Positions 33,802-42,860 are shown, counted from the stretch's first letter. The stretch is DNA of 64,000 nucleotides from Suilimivivens sp964402925 (GCA_964402925.1 CAYOED010000001.1:1-64000), one strand, 5' to 3'. Notes: generated by a model from the letters alone, not told the origin. Numbers and translations: made by a program.

Positions 33802-34776
33802 ATGAATAAAAAATATGGATATATACTTCCTATCATTTTGCTATTGGTCAATGCTTCCGTTATTGCGTCAGGAATCTTCTTTTTCTGGGGCGGGCAGGAT
33901 TTTTCCCTGAATCAAAAGCGGGATTCGCTTTTATTTGGGGCAAGCTACATGACTATGAATAATGAGTTTTATAAGATTATCAGCGAAGAAATCACCTACA
34001 GGGTGGAGGCGGAAGGAGATCGGATGGTGCTTCGGGATCCGGCGCTTTCAGTAGAGAGACAGATTGAGCAGATACAGGAAATGCTGGATATGGGGATTGA
34101 TGTTCTGATTGTAACGCCGGTGGACTGGGAACGGCTGACAGAGGTTTTAGAGCAGGCGAAAAGACAGGGAACGATTATCGTGGTGCTGGATACCAATGTA
34201 CAAAGCAGTGAACTGGCGGATTGTACCATTACTTCGGATAATTATCAGGCAGGTGTACTGGTGGGAAAGTATTTCCTCACACAGCATGAAAAATCCCGGA
34301 TTCTTGTCATGACACATGAGGCGACCAGATCCGGACAGGACAGAGTCCGGGGATTCATAGATACAGTTTCGGCAAATGAAAATATGGAGATCGTCCAGAA
34401 AATTGAATGCGAAGGGCAATTGGAAATTGCTATGCCTAAGATGCAACAGGCAATCGAGGATGGGATAGAATTTGACAGCGTTTTTTGTCTGAATGATCTG
34501 GCAAGTGTGGGCGTGGCGGCGGCACTGGATGAAAAGAATATGCTAAGCACAGTGGATCTATATGGGGTAGACGCCTCACCGGATGCCAAGGCACTGATTG
34601 CGGAAGGGATGATGCGGGCATCAGCAGCACAGTTCCCCACAGAAATAGGCAAGGAAGCGGCAGATGTCATTTACCGCCTGCTTGAAGGAGAGCAGGTGAA
34701 AAAGGATATTCTGGTGCCGGTAGAACTGATTACAGAAGAGAATGTGGAGCAGTTCGGCATCGACAGATGGCAGTGA
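33802..34776 (+). CDS. Membrane-anchored periplasmic sugar-binding-like protein (sensor component)
   Basis: Encodes 324 aa. An N-terminal helix (ILPIILLLVNASVIASGIFF) has no lipobox, so the protein should stay anchored by it. The rest is a type I sugar-binding fold (RbsB/XylF-like): LLFGASYMTMNNEFYKIISE, MLDMGIDVLIVTPVDWERLT, TITSDNYQAGVLVGKYFL and VFCLNDLASVGVAAALDEKN. No permease or ATPase genes lie near. It is directly followed by a histidine kinase and response regulator, as in clostridial XylFII-LytSR systems where the anchored binding protein regulates the kinase (parallel, inferred). Confidence 0.85.
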   Translation: MNKKYGYILPIILLLVNASVIASGIFFFWGGQDFSLNQKRDSLLFGASYMTMNNEFYKIISEEITYRVEAEGDRMVLRDPALSVERQIEQIQEMLDMGIDVLIVTPVDWERLTEVLEQAKRQGTIIVVLDTNVQSSELADCTITSDNYQAGVLVGKYFLTQHEKSRILVMTHEATRSGQDRVRGFIDTVSANENMEIVQKIECEGQLEIAMPKMQQAIEDGIEFDSVFCLNDLASVGVAAALDEKNMLSTVDLYGVDASPDAKALIAEGMMRASAAQFPTEIGKEAADVIYRLLEGEQVKKDILVPVELITEENVEQFGIDRWQ

Positions 34777-34791
34777 CAAGGGGGTATAAGC

Positions 34792-36105
34792 ATGGATGAT
34801 AATAAAGTCCCCAAGATGATTTTCTTTGGAATGCTGAATTTAAATTTAATCATTATTCTTTATATAGCGATGATCATCACGAGCAGTCTGCTTGGATATG
34901 CGCAGGAAAATACAGCGCTTTCATTTTTGCAGCAGGTCCGCAGTATGCCCTTTATACCGTGGAAAATCCCTGTGCTGGTTGTCCTGCTGTTTGGAAGTCT
35001 GGTGTTTTTCCTTTGGATTCAGGCAGAAAACAGTCTTTTGGTTTACCTTAAAATAGGGATGGAGATTGTCATCAGCATTATGATTATCTATGTCCTTAAC
35101 TTCAGCTATACAGGAATCATTTTTTTAATTTTAGCTGATGTAATCAGAAGGCTTCCAAAGGCGAAGGGGAAATTCACAGCAATCGGCATAATCGGTGCAT
35201 TTTATCTTCTGATGGATTATAATCTGTTTTCAGGAAGATATAATATCACTCCTTTGGATACTTATCTTGTATATTACCGCAGTGATGTACGTTCGATTAT
35301 GTTGGCGGTGATTAATATCATGAATTCATTGAATATGTTGATATTTGTTATTTATACGATTCTTCTGATGCGTATTCAGATGAGCGAAAAGGAGAGGATA
35401 CTCCAGCTCAATGAGAAACTGAATCATGCCAATGAGGAACTGCAGCAGGCGAACAGACAGATGGAAGAATATGCCAGAGAATCCGTTAAAAATGCAGAAA
35501 CGAAGGAGAGGAACCGTCTGGCAAGAGAGATTCATGACACATTGGGACATACGCTTACCGGTATTATCACTGGTTTAGACGCCTGCGTTACATTAATGGA
35601 TATGGCGCCTGAGGCAGTAAAGGAACAGCTTAAAGTCATTGCTGATGTGGCAAGGAACGGAATGACTGATGTAAGGAGATCTGTAAAGGCGCTGCGCCCT
35701 GACGCACTGGAAAAGATGGAACTGGAAAAGGCCTTAATTCAGATGATGGAAGAAATGAAGAGAGCTTCCAATATAGAAATAGATTATTGCTGTACGGCAT
35801 CGTTAAAGCATTTTAATAAGGACGAAGAAGAAATCATATACAGAATTGTACAGGAAAGCATCACCAATGCCATCAGGCATGGAAAAGCCAGCAAGATAGG
35901 GATTGCAATCACTATGGAATATAATGTTATAAATATCTGGATTAAGGATAATGGCATTGGCTGTACTCATATTGAAAAAGGATTTGGACTGCATCATATG
36001 GAAGAACGGCTGGGGATGCTTCATGGGAGTTTAAAGTGCTTTGTTGATAATGGGTTTGTGCTGGAGGCAAGCATTCCAATCAGATGGGGCGAAGAAGGTA
36101 ATTAA
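34792..36105 (+). CDS. Sensor histidine kinase, HisKA_3 (NarL-partner) type
   Basis: Encodes 437 aa. Six membrane helices fill residues 10-200, without a large outer loop, so signal input probably comes from the binding proteins through the membrane part. A coiled coil (EKERILQLNEKLNHANEELQ) leads to the HisKA_3 box RLAREIHDTLGHTLTGIITG with phospho-acceptor His248, then the ATPase domain (IVQESITNAIRHGKASKIGI; DNGIGC; GFGLHHMEERL). Starts 15 bp after the binding protein; GGGGGTATAAGC before ATG. Confidence 0.92.
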   Translation: MDDNKVPKMIFFGMLNLNLIIILYIAMIITSSLLGYAQENTALSFLQQVRSMPFIPWKIPVLVVLLFGSLVFFLWIQAENSLLVYLKIGMEIVISIMIIYVLNFSYTGIIFLILADVIRRLPKAKGKFTAIGIIGAFYLLMDYNLFSGRYNITPLDTYLVYYRSDVRSIMLAVINIMNSLNMLIFVIYTILLMRIQMSEKERILQLNEKLNHANEELQQANRQMEEYARESVKNAETKERNRLAREIHDTLGHTLTGIITGLDACVTLMDMAPEAVKEQLKVIADVARNGMTDVRRSVKALRPDALEKMELEKALIQMMEEMKRASNIEIDYCCTASLKHFNKDEEEIIYRIVQESITNAIRHGKASKIGIAITMEYNVINIWIKDNGIGCTHIEKGFGLHHMEERLGMLHGSLKCFVDNGFVLEASIPIRWGEEGN

Positions 36106-36134
36106 GTAATCATGAGAAAGACATGAGGGCAGAT

Positions 36135-36815
36135 ATGATTAAGATTTTGATTGCAGATGATCAGGAATTGATTCGGCAGAGTTTGTCGATTATTTTAGGA
36201 AATGAGAAGGATTTTGAAGTGACAGACACAGTGACAAATGGTGTGGAAGTAGTCAGATCCGTCAGAAAGAATAAACCGGATGTAATCCTTATGGATATCC
36301 GTATGCCGGAAATGGACGGCGTTGTCTGTACACAAATCATCAAAGAGAATTATCCCGCTATCAAAATTATCATTCTGACCACTTTTGATGATGATGAATA
36401 TGTCTTTAATGCTTTGAAAAACGGTGCAAGCGGATATCTGCTTAAGGGAGTTTCCATGAAGGAGCTGGCGGAGGCAGTTCGAAAGGTACATGACGGAACG
36501 GCGATGATCAATGAAGATATTGCATCCAAGGTTGTCAAGCTTTTTTCCAGAATGGCACAGTCTAATATTACTATTCGCGTGGATGAAAAAAGCGCTGCAG
36601 ATCTGAAAGAAACAGAATGGAAAATAACTGCATTGGTAGGAAGCGGTCTGTCGAATAAAGAAATTGCCTCCAAATTGAATTTATCGGAGGGAACTGTCAG
36701 GAATGGTCTCAGCACGATTCTCGGTAAACTGGATTTACGTGACCGCACGCAGCTTGCCATATGGGCAGTGCAGACAGGAGCAGTGAACAGGGTATTAAGT
36801 GAGGAAAAGGGATAG
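36135..36815 (+). CDS. NarL/LuxR-type response regulator
   Basis: Encodes 226 aa. Receiver domain with phospho-acceptor Asp54 (VILMDIRMPEMDG), conserved Thr and Lys (IILTTFDDDEY, SGYLLKGVSM). LuxR-type helix-turn-helix at the C-terminus (VGSGLSNKEIASKLNLSEGT, VRNGLSTILGKL). An upstream ATG at 36123 is in frame; 36135 is chosen because GAGGG lies upstream and the family begins MIKILIADDQ. Likely target: the operator-like repeats at 38193-38271 before the PTS operon (inference). Confidence 0.92.
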   Translation: MIKILIADDQELIRQSLSIILGNEKDFEVTDTVTNGVEVVRSVRKNKPDVILMDIRMPEMDGVVCTQIIKENYPAIKIIILTTFDDDEYVFNALKNGASGYLLKGVSMKELAEAVRKVHDGTAMINEDIASKVVKLFSRMAQSNITIRVDEKSAADLKETEWKITALVGSGLSNKEIASKLNLSEGTVRNGLSTILGKLDLRDRTQLAIWAVQTGAVNRVLSEEKG

Positions 36816-36819
36816 CGGT

Positions 36820-38160
36820 GTGAATAGAATGAAGAAAAGGAATATTTACTTTCTCATATTTGGCAGTATTTTGTTTTTGACGGCGCTGATGGTCACGTGG
36901 TATGATTTTTCCCTGTTTTCTGCGCAGGAGGAAGTGATAACCGTGGGAGTGTTTTCCGACAGCTATTGGGAGGTGCAGAATGGATATTCCTATCAGATAC
37001 TGGAGGATGCCATCGCTCTTTTTGAGGAGGAGAACCTTGGGGTGAAGGTGGAGTATGTCAGCGGTATTTTGAAGGAAGATTATCCGGAGTGGCTTTCGGA
37101 ACAACTGATTTTAGGTAAGGCGCCTGATGTTTTTTTACTTTTTGGTGAAAATTTCAGTGACTTAGCGGAAATCGGAGCGTTGAAAAATCTTAATGAGTTA
37201 ATTGAAGGGGATGAAGATTTTTCCGCACAGGCATTTTATCCTTCAACCTTTGCGTGTGGCAGATACGGGGATAAGCAGTATGCCTTGCCCTATGAATGCG
37301 CGCCCAGACTCATGTTTGTGAATAAAACGATTTTGGATGCAGAGGGAATTTCCATTCCGGAAGAGGATTGGACATGGGATGATTTTTATGAAATATGTAA
37401 AACCGTTACCAAGGATTTAGATGGAAACGGCACACTGGACCAATTTGGAGTGGTAGGATATACATGGTCAGAAGCATTTGATTCCAACGGAGTAAAGCTT
37501 TTTGATGAGCAGGGCAGCGAATGCTATCTGACAGATAGCAGAGCGCGGGAAGCTATTTTGTTTATGGAAAGACTTGAGGGGCTTCACAGCGGATATCAAG
37601 TTACCGGCAGAGATTTCGATCAGGGTAAGGTGGCATTCCAGCCGATGCTCTTTTCGGAATACAGAGCTTATAAGCCCTATCCTCTCAGTATCAAGAAATA
37701 TTCTGGTTTTGATTGGGAATGTATTTCCATGCCGGCAGGAGACAGCGGGGAGAATAGATCTTCACTGGATACCCTTATGCTTGCGATGAATGAAAACACT
37801 TCGCATACACAGGCAGCCTGGGCATTTATGAAGCTGCTTTCGGCAGACGAAAGGATTCAGGAGGAAATATTTGATTATTCGGAAGGGGTATCTGTTTTAA
37901 AGGAGGTTACGGAATCAGACAAGACCTTAAAGCTTTTGATGGATAGTTCAGGAGAAAACAGCGGATTTAATTTAGGAATATTAAGTGATGCTGTGGATCG
38001 TGCAGTAGTGGTTCCGAGGTTTCGGGATTATGAAGAGGCGATTGCGGAGGTGGATAAGGCAGTTACAGATATCATGACTGGAAATGCAAATATCAGTACG
38101 CAGCAGATTATATGGAACCGCGAAATTAACACGTTTTTAAAAGATATAGAAAAGAAATGA
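36820..38160 (+). CDS. Membrane-anchored family 1 extracellular solute-binding protein (second sensor component)
   Basis: Encodes about 446 aa. The N-terminal helix (IYFLIFGSILFLTALMVTWY) again has no lipobox cysteine. The solute-binding fold shows ALFEEENLGVKVEYVSGILK, LSEQLILGKAPDVFLLFGEN, YALPYECAPRLMFVNKTILD and an EF-like loop (KDLDGNGTLDQFGVVGY). No ABC permease accompanies it. GAGGAAAAGGG precedes; GTG 36820 has ideal spacing, ATG 36829 is the alternative. A second anchored binding protein in a two-component operon suggests sensing rather than transport. Confidence 0.85.
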   Translation: MNRMKKRNIYFLIFGSILFLTALMVTWYDFSLFSAQEEVITVGVFSDSYWEVQNGYSYQILEDAIALFEEENLGVKVEYVSGILKEDYPEWLSEQLILGKAPDVFLLFGENFSDLAEIGALKNLNELIEGDEDFSAQAFYPSTFACGRYGDKQYALPYECAPRLMFVNKTILDAEGISIPEEDWTWDDFYEICKTVTKDLDGNGTLDQFGVVGYTWSEAFDSNGVKLFDEQGSECYLTDSRAREAILFMERLEGLHSGYQVTGRDFDQGKVAFQPMLFSEYRAYKPYPLSIKKYSGFDWECISMPAGDSGENRSSLDTLMLAMNENTSHTQAAWAFMKLLSADERIQEEIFDYSEGVSVLKEVTESDKTLKLLMDSSGENSGFNLGILSDAVDRAVVVPRFRDYEEAIAEVDKAVTDIMTGNANISTQQIIWNREINTFLKDIEKK

Positions 38161-38192
38161 AGGCGGACAGCTTAAGGGTTGAGACAGAATAA

Positions 38193-38271
38193 TGACAAAT
38201 GTCAGAACGGCAAAAAGAAAAGTGACATTTGTCATGAAGAAAAGGTGACACATGTGAGATGAACATGTGAA
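38193..38271 (+). promoter_or_regulatory. Four operator-like inverted repeats and -10 box before the PTS operon
   Basis: TGACAAATGTCA (38193-38204), TGACATTTGTCA (38223-38234, exact reverse complement of the first), TGACACATGTGA (38246-38257) and TGAACATGTGAA (38260-38271) form an array of similar 12-bp dyads. TATACT follows at 38282-38287 with no good -35, as expected for an activator-dependent promoter. The last two dyads also form CACATGT/ACATGTG hairpin arms before eight Ts (38275-38282), so a terminator for the upstream gene may overlap. The response regulator encoded at 36135 is the obvious candidate binder. Confidence 0.55.
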
Positions 38272-38331
38272 GCCTTTTTTTTATACTTACATTAAAGATA
38301 AAGAGCGAACAATAAAAAAGGAGGGGTTGTA

Positions 38332-38760
38332 ATGAAATATGTTGTATTGGTCAGCCATGGGATGCTCGCACCGGGGCTGCACAGCGCGCTTGACATGCTT
38401 GCAGGAGAAGGAAGAGAAGATATTCTTTCGGCAAGTCTTGAAAACGGAATGAGTTCAGAGGTATACGCAGAAAACTTAAGAAAAAAGCTTGAAGCTGTGA
38501 CACCGGAGGATGAAATCATTTTGTTTGGTGATTTGGTGGGAGGTTCACCGTTAACGACGGCAACCAACATCATTGCCGAAAAGGATCTGTTAAAGCAGAC
38601 GGTAATCATTGGAGGGATGAACCTTCCGATTGCACTAAGCGCGGTACTTATGAAGGACGGTATGGAGCTTAGGGAACTTGCAGATATGCTGATTCCCGAG
38701 GCAAGAGAGGAAATAAAAGAGTTTCAGGTAACCAGTGAAGAGTCAGAGGATGATATTTAA
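38332..38760 (+). CDS. PTS mannose/fructose/sorbose family subunit IIA
   Basis: Encodes 142 aa. The phosphorylated His9 lies in VVLVSHGMLAPG, and DEIILFGDLVGGSPLTTATN is the conserved core of the EIIA-Man fold. It takes phosphate from HPr and passes it to IIB. AAAAAAGGAGGGG precedes the ATG. First gene of a IIA-IIB-IIC-IID operon in the LevDEFG order. Confidence 0.93.
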   Translation: MKYVVLVSHGMLAPGLHSALDMLAGEGREDILSASLENGMSSEVYAENLRKKLEAVTPEDEIILFGDLVGGSPLTTATNIIAEKDLLKQTVIIGGMNLPIALSAVLMKDGMELRELADMLIPEAREEIKEFQVTSEESEDDI

Positions 38761-38773
38761 GGAGGAAAAGAAA

Positions 38774-39268
38774 ATGGCAGTTTCGTTTATTCGTGTAGAT
38801 GATCGTATGATTCATGGACAGACATGTACTAGGTGGGCTTTGGAGTACCCTTGTGACGGGTTGATCGCTGTTAATAACGCAGCGGCAGGAAATTCCGTAT
38901 TGAAGGCAGCTTATAAGAGCGCCAGCGGAAAGAAGACCTTTGTGTGGTCGTTAGATGAGTTTAAAGAAAAGAGCCAGAAGGTACTTGACAGCAAGGATAA
39001 CTACTTCCTGATAACCAAGAACCCTTTAGACATGGAAAAGATTTTGGTTGAACAGGGATTTAAGCCGGGAGTTCAGACCGTGATCATTGGTCCTTGTAAT
39101 GACAGACCGGGAACTACAAAGCTTGGAAATAACCAGTCTATCACACAGGAAGAAGCACAGGCACTGGAAAATATTATGAATGCAGGCTATGATGTGGAGT
39201 TTGCACTGTTAAAAGAAGAGGCAATTGGAAACTGGAAAAAATTCAGAGGTCAGTTTGGCTTTAACTAG
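38774..39268 (+). CDS. PTS mannose/fructose/sorbose family subunit IIB
   Basis: Encodes 164 aa. The active His14 lies in SFIRVDDRMIHGQTCTRWAL, the invariant EIIB-Man motif. The LevE/SorB-type fold continues with DGLIAVNNAAAGNSVLKAAY. GGAGGAAAAGAAA precedes ATG 38774; an in-frame ATG at 38735 overlaps IIA and has no ribosome site. IIA and IIB are separate proteins here, as in LevD/LevE. Confidence 0.93.
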   Translation: MAVSFIRVDDRMIHGQTCTRWALEYPCDGLIAVNNAAAGNSVLKAAYKSASGKKTFVWSLDEFKEKSQKVLDSKDNYFLITKNPLDMEKILVEQGFKPGVQTVIIGPCNDRPGTTKLGNNQSITQEEAQALENIMNAGYDVEFALLKEEAIGNWKKFRGQFGFN

Positions 39269-39280
39269 GAGGGAAAAATT

Positions 39281-40120
39281 ATGGAAATCAGTTGGATACA
39301 AGCGATTATTTTAGGTTTATTTGCATGTTTGGCTAGTATGCCCGGTTTAGGGGGTACTTCCATCGGTAATTATACTTTAGGAAGACCGCTAATCGGCGGA
39401 CTTGTGTGTGGTCTTGTTTTAGGTGATGTTACAACAGGTATTTTAGTAGGATGTGCTATGCAGGTGGTTTATATTGCGCTGGTTACACCGGGAGGAACCG
39501 TATCTGCAGACGTACGTGCCGTCAGCTACATAGGTATTCCCCTTGCAATGGTTGCATTAAAGAGCTACGGTCTGGATGCAGGTTCATCCGAAGGCGCAGC
39601 GCTGGCAACTTCCTTCGGAACCATGGTTGGTACACTTGGAACAGTATTATTCTACGGAACAGCAACCATTAACCTGGTATGGCAGCATATAGGATGGAAA
39701 GCAGTAGAAAAGAGAGAATATAAGAAATTATATCTGGTGGACATGGGACTTCCCTGGATTTCCCACATTGCATGCTCCTTTATCCCTACCATGATCATGT
39801 GTAAGCTGGGAGCAAACGTAGTTGAAATAATCAAAACCGCTCTTCCCATGGACGGTCTTGCAATGAAGACATTGTTTACAGTAGGTTCACTGCTTCCTTG
39901 TGTAGGTATTGCAATTTTATTAAAGCAGATTGTAAGAAGTGCAGCAGACTTTATTCCCTTCCTGTTTGGTTTCGTGCTGGCAGCAGCAATGGGAATCAAC
40001 TTGGTATCAGCTACTGTAGTGGCAGGAATGTTCGCAATTCTTACTTACAGAATTAAGATGCTTTCCGTAAGGAAGGTTGAACTTGCCGGAGTATCGGACG
40101 AAGAAGAGGAGGAAATCTGA
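39281..40120 (+). CDS. PTS mannose/fructose/sorbose family subunit IIC
   Basis: Encodes 279 aa with about seven membrane segments. Family marks: QAIILGLFACLASMPGLGGT, GRPLIGGLVCGLVLGDVTTG and GCAMQVVYIALVTPGGTVSA. It forms the sugar channel with IID. GGAGGGAAAAATT precedes the ATG. Ends three bp before IID. Confidence 0.93.
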   Translation: MEISWIQAIILGLFACLASMPGLGGTSIGNYTLGRPLIGGLVCGLVLGDVTTGILVGCAMQVVYIALVTPGGTVSADVRAVSYIGIPLAMVALKSYGLDAGSSEGAALATSFGTMVGTLGTVLFYGTATINLVWQHIGWKAVEKREYKKLYLVDMGLPWISHIACSFIPTMIMCKLGANVVEIIKTALPMDGLAMKTLFTVGSLLPCVGIAILLKQIVRSAADFIPFLFGFVLAAAMGINLVSATVVAGMFAILTYRIKMLSVRKVELAGVSDEEEEEI

Positions 40121-40122
40121 TC

Positions 40123-40956
40123 ATGGAAAAAAAGCTTTCGAAAAAAACTTTATTAAAATCCTTTCATAACTGGTATTATGGTCATTTAACCTGTTTCTCA
40201 CAAGAGCATATGCAGACTTTTGGTTATCTGTGTTCCATGCTTCCCTTAGTTGAGGAATTGTATGATGACGAAGATGAAAAAGCAAAAGCAATGAACACTT
40301 ACACCGCGTTCTTTAATACAGAGCCGCAGCTCGGTACCGTAATCGTTGGTATGACTGCAGGTCTTGAGGAAGCAAGAGCTAATGGCGCAGATGATGTGGA
40401 TGATGAAACCATTAACAGTCTACGTGCAGGTCTTATGGGTCCGGTGGCAGGAATTGGTGACTCGCTGATCGTTGGAACGGTGATTCCGATTCTGCTTGGT
40501 ATCGCACTTGGTATGTCTGGCGGCGGTTCTCCTCTTGGAGCAATTTTCTACATCATCGTCTGGAACCTGTTTGCTTATTTTGGTATGAAATTCCTGTACT
40601 TCAAAGGTTATCGCTTGGGCGGAAAAGCAGTAGATTTCCTGATTGGAGCGCAGGGTGAGGCACTTAGAGAATCAGTTTCAACATTGGGCGGTATCGTAAT
40701 CGGTGCGGTAGCGGCAACCTGGGTCAGCGTACAGACTTCTCTGCAGCTAGTAAATGACGCCGGAGAACCTTATCTGGTGCTGCAGGATAAACTTAATGAT
40801 GTATTTCCGGGACTGCTCACAGCTGTATTTATTGTTGTATGCTGGTTCCTGATGGCGAAAAAGAAAATGTCACCTATTAAGGTTATGCTGATTTTGGTTG
40901 CAGTTGCATTTGTCGGCGTATTGATTGGATTCTTTAATCCCGGATTGGTTTATTAA
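40123..40956 (+). CDS. PTS mannose/fructose/sorbose family subunit IID
   Basis: Encodes 277 aa. The family core FNTEPQLGTVIVGMTAGLEE, RAGLMGPVAGIGDSLIVGTV and IPILLGIALGMSG is intact, with C-terminal helices (LLTAVFIVVCWFLMAKKKMS). IID is found only in the mannose family. GGAGGAAATCTGATC precedes its ATG. Confidence 0.93.
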   Translation: MEKKLSKKTLLKSFHNWYYGHLTCFSQEHMQTFGYLCSMLPLVEELYDDEDEKAKAMNTYTAFFNTEPQLGTVIVGMTAGLEEARANGADDVDDETINSLRAGLMGPVAGIGDSLIVGTVIPILLGIALGMSGGGSPLGAIFYIIVWNLFAYFGMKFLYFKGYRLGGKAVDFLIGAQGEALRESVSTLGGIVIGAVAATWVSVQTSLQLVNDAGEPYLVLQDKLNDVFPGLLTAVFIVVCWFLMAKKKMSPIKVMLILVAVAFVGVLIGFFNPGLVY

Positions 40957-40969
40957 TGGAGGTGATACC

Positions 40970-41260
40970 ATGAATGTATTGGAAAAAGACAGCTTACTGA
41001 CAGAAGCAAAGATGCAGATAAAAGCCCTGAAAAAAATCAATGAATGGAAAAGGCTTGCCATAATTGTCTCCACCATTGGAGTAGCCATTGCCTATGCCGG
41101 TATAGCGGTAACTCCTTCTCATCTTTTTCTTGGCATTCTTGGCATTTTTCTCACCCTGGCAGGTGCAGCAATAGCAGTCATCACAAACTTGGGTTTAAAA
41201 AATGGAAGAAGAAATGTTGAGAAGATGATCCATATAATTGATGAGGGCAGGTCGTCATGA
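40970..41260 (+). CDS. Small two-helix membrane protein of the PTS operon
   Basis: Encodes 96 aa. A charged N-terminal helix (TEAKMQIKALKKINEWKR), two membrane helices (LAIIVSTIGVAIAYAGIAV, FLGILGIFLTLAGAAIAVI) and a basic tail. Family not recognised. GGAGGTGAT precedes ATG 40970. It overlaps the HAD gene (ATGA at 41257), so it belongs to the operon; an accessory role for the permease is a guess. Confidence 0.75.
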   Translation: MNVLEKDSLLTEAKMQIKALKKINEWKRLAIIVSTIGVAIAYAGIAVTPSHLFLGILGIFLTLAGAAIAVITNLGLKNGRRNVEKMIHIIDEGRSS

Positions 41261-42072
41261 AATATAGGCTCCTTTGTGTGGACTTGGACGGAACATTGCT
41301 TACGGATCATAAAAAACTGAATGAACAGGATATAGAAGTTCTCAAGGAGGCAGCAACTAAGGGAATAAAGACAGCCCTGATTACAGGAAGAATGCCGGCT
41401 GCAACTGACCCCATTGTCAGGCAGCTGGGGATTCCCTGCATCATGGCATGTAATGCGGGGACCTACATTCTTAAGGAAGGGCAATGCATCTATACAGAAT
41501 ATTTATCCGTGGAATCTATGAAAAGCATTTATAAAAAGGTTGAAACTTTTGGGATTCCCCTGTGGATATTTCGGGACAAAAAATGGTTTGTAACGGCAAA
41601 AGACAGATTTGTTGAGGAAGAGGAAGAACTAATACAATATACCTCAGAACTTGTATCTGTGGAGGAACTGGCGTTCAAATGGGAAAAAGAGGGAACGGGA
41701 CCGAACAAGGTACTGATTGGAGCCGAGCCCGCGCTGGTGCAAAAAATGCATGAAATATTAAGAAGTCAGCAGAATGTTGATATGGCATGTTCTTCACCTA
41801 ACTATTTAGAAATTTTTCCGAAGGGAATGAATAAAGGAAAAGCGCTTCGGCTGATCTGCGAAAAAGAAGGTTTAAGAAGAGAAGAAACCATCGCTTTTGG
41901 AGATCAGGAGCTTGATATTCCAATGCTGGAGGAAGCCGGTATTGCGGTTGCAATGGGGAATGCTATAGACGAATTGAAAGGTAAGGCAGATTTTATTACA
42001 AAGACAAATAACGAAGCAGGCATTGCTTATGCATTGAATTATTATTTGAATCGTGAAGAAATGGAGGATTAG
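41257..42072 (+). CDS. Cof-type HAD-superfamily phosphatase
   Basis: Encodes 271 aa. Motif I LLCVDLDGTLLTDHKKL (nucleophile Asp about 8), motif II TALITGRMPAA, Lys in NKGKALRLICEKE and motif IV TIAFGDQELDIPMLEEAGIA. C2-cap Cof family phosphatases hydrolyse sugar phosphates, so within this operon it may detoxify phosphosugars (inference). Confidence 0.92.
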   Translation: MKYRLLCVDLDGTLLTDHKKLNEQDIEVLKEAATKGIKTALITGRMPAATDPIVRQLGIPCIMACNAGTYILKEGQCIYTEYLSVESMKSIYKKVETFGIPLWIFRDKKWFVTAKDRFVEEEEELIQYTSELVSVEELAFKWEKEGTGPNKVLIGAEPALVQKMHEILRSQQNVDMACSSPNYLEIFPKGMNKGKALRLICEKEGLRREETIAFGDQELDIPMLEEAGIAVAMGNAIDELKGKADFITKTNNEAGIAYALNYYLNREEMED

Positions 42073-42076
42073 ATAT

Positions 42077-42334
42077 ATGGTAAAATTTTCATTTATTGTA
42101 AAGGATGAGTTGGGACTTCATGCAAGACCGGCAGGTCAGCTTGTGAAAGAAGCTGCGAAATGTACAAGTAAGGTTACCCTGAAAAAGGGAGAAAAAACCG
42201 GAGACGCAAAGAGGATTTTCAATGTCATGGGACTCTCGGTAAAGGGCGGAGATGAAGTGGAAGTTATGGTAGAAGGTGAGAAGGAGCAGGAAGAAGCAGC
42301 AACGCTTGAGGCCTTTGTTTTAGAGAACATTTAA
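42077..42334 (+). CDS. HPr phosphocarrier protein lacking regulatory Ser46
   Basis: Encodes 85 aa. His15, phosphorylated by enzyme I, is present in ELGLHARPAGQLV. At position 46, where HPr has the Ser phosphorylated by HPr kinase (KSIMGVMSL), this protein has Arg (AKRIFNVMGLS). It should carry phosphate for the PTS but not serve CcpA-type catabolite control. GGAGG precedes ATG 42077. Last gene of the PTS operon. Confidence 0.92.
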   Translation: MVKFSFIVKDELGLHARPAGQLVKEAAKCTSKVTLKKGEKTGDAKRIFNVMGLSVKGGDEVEVMVEGEKEQEEAATLEAFVLENI

Positions 42335-42362
42335 GATAGTTTGTTTCAACCCCCTTATATAC

Positions 42363-42406
42363 AAGACCGCAGATTTGTGTTTTATCAAATCTGCGGTCTT
42401 ATTTTT
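42363..42406 (+). terminator. Terminator of the PTS operon
   Basis: AAGACCGCAGATTTG (42363-42377) pairs perfectly with CAAATCTGCGGTCTT (42386-42400), then ATTTTT. A 15-bp stem, among the strongest in the window. Confidence 0.93.
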
Positions 42407-42458
42407 GCTGAAATAATTATTTTGTTTCGCGCCGTTGTTCTTCCTGCTTCCGTTTCAG

Positions 42459-42860
42459 TCACATTTCATCATCTTCATAAATGGCAGCCTGCTCTGGGAA
42501 ATTCTGTGCGATCTGTTCTTCAATGCCCAAAACATTATTTAAAGTATCGTAGATAAGAAAATTTGCTGTAAATAAAATCAGCCAGATACCAATAAGGGGC
42601 AGGAGCACAATGGACCATGGGAGCATTAAGATAATGACTGTCCAGTATAAAATCTGAATGCATGCACAGCCGAGACATTTCCAGAAATAGCGTATCATGA
42701 ACAGCAGACAGTTTTGAAAGCGTTGTTTTCCGGTCTGCTCAAACAATACTAGCTGCGGCCAATACAAAGAAAAAAACATAGTAAAAAATACCAGGCTTAC
42801 AAAAAACAGCACAATGGTTCCAAGACTGGGGGATCTGACTGCCCACCAGAACATCATCAA
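42459..42860 (-). pseudogene. C-terminal fragment of a DUF624 (YesL-like) membrane protein
   Basis: Encodes about 134 aa with three or four helices (SLGTIVLFFVSLVFFTMFF, ILYWTVIILMLPWSIVLLPL, IGIWLILFTANFLIYDTLNN). YesL/DUF624 proteins are about 200 aa and start with the LIWLNLLWLL-type region, which is missing; the frame enters directly from the palindrome at 42861. So the 5' part is deleted. Such genes usually accompany sugar ABC transporters, which fits the truncated binding protein on the other side. Confidence 0.7.

Noticed and set aside
38193..38271. Possible short CRISPR-like repeat array
   Set aside because: Units are 12-bp dyads at uneven spacing (30, 23, 14 bp) with no spacers of constant length and no cas genes; better explained as operators.
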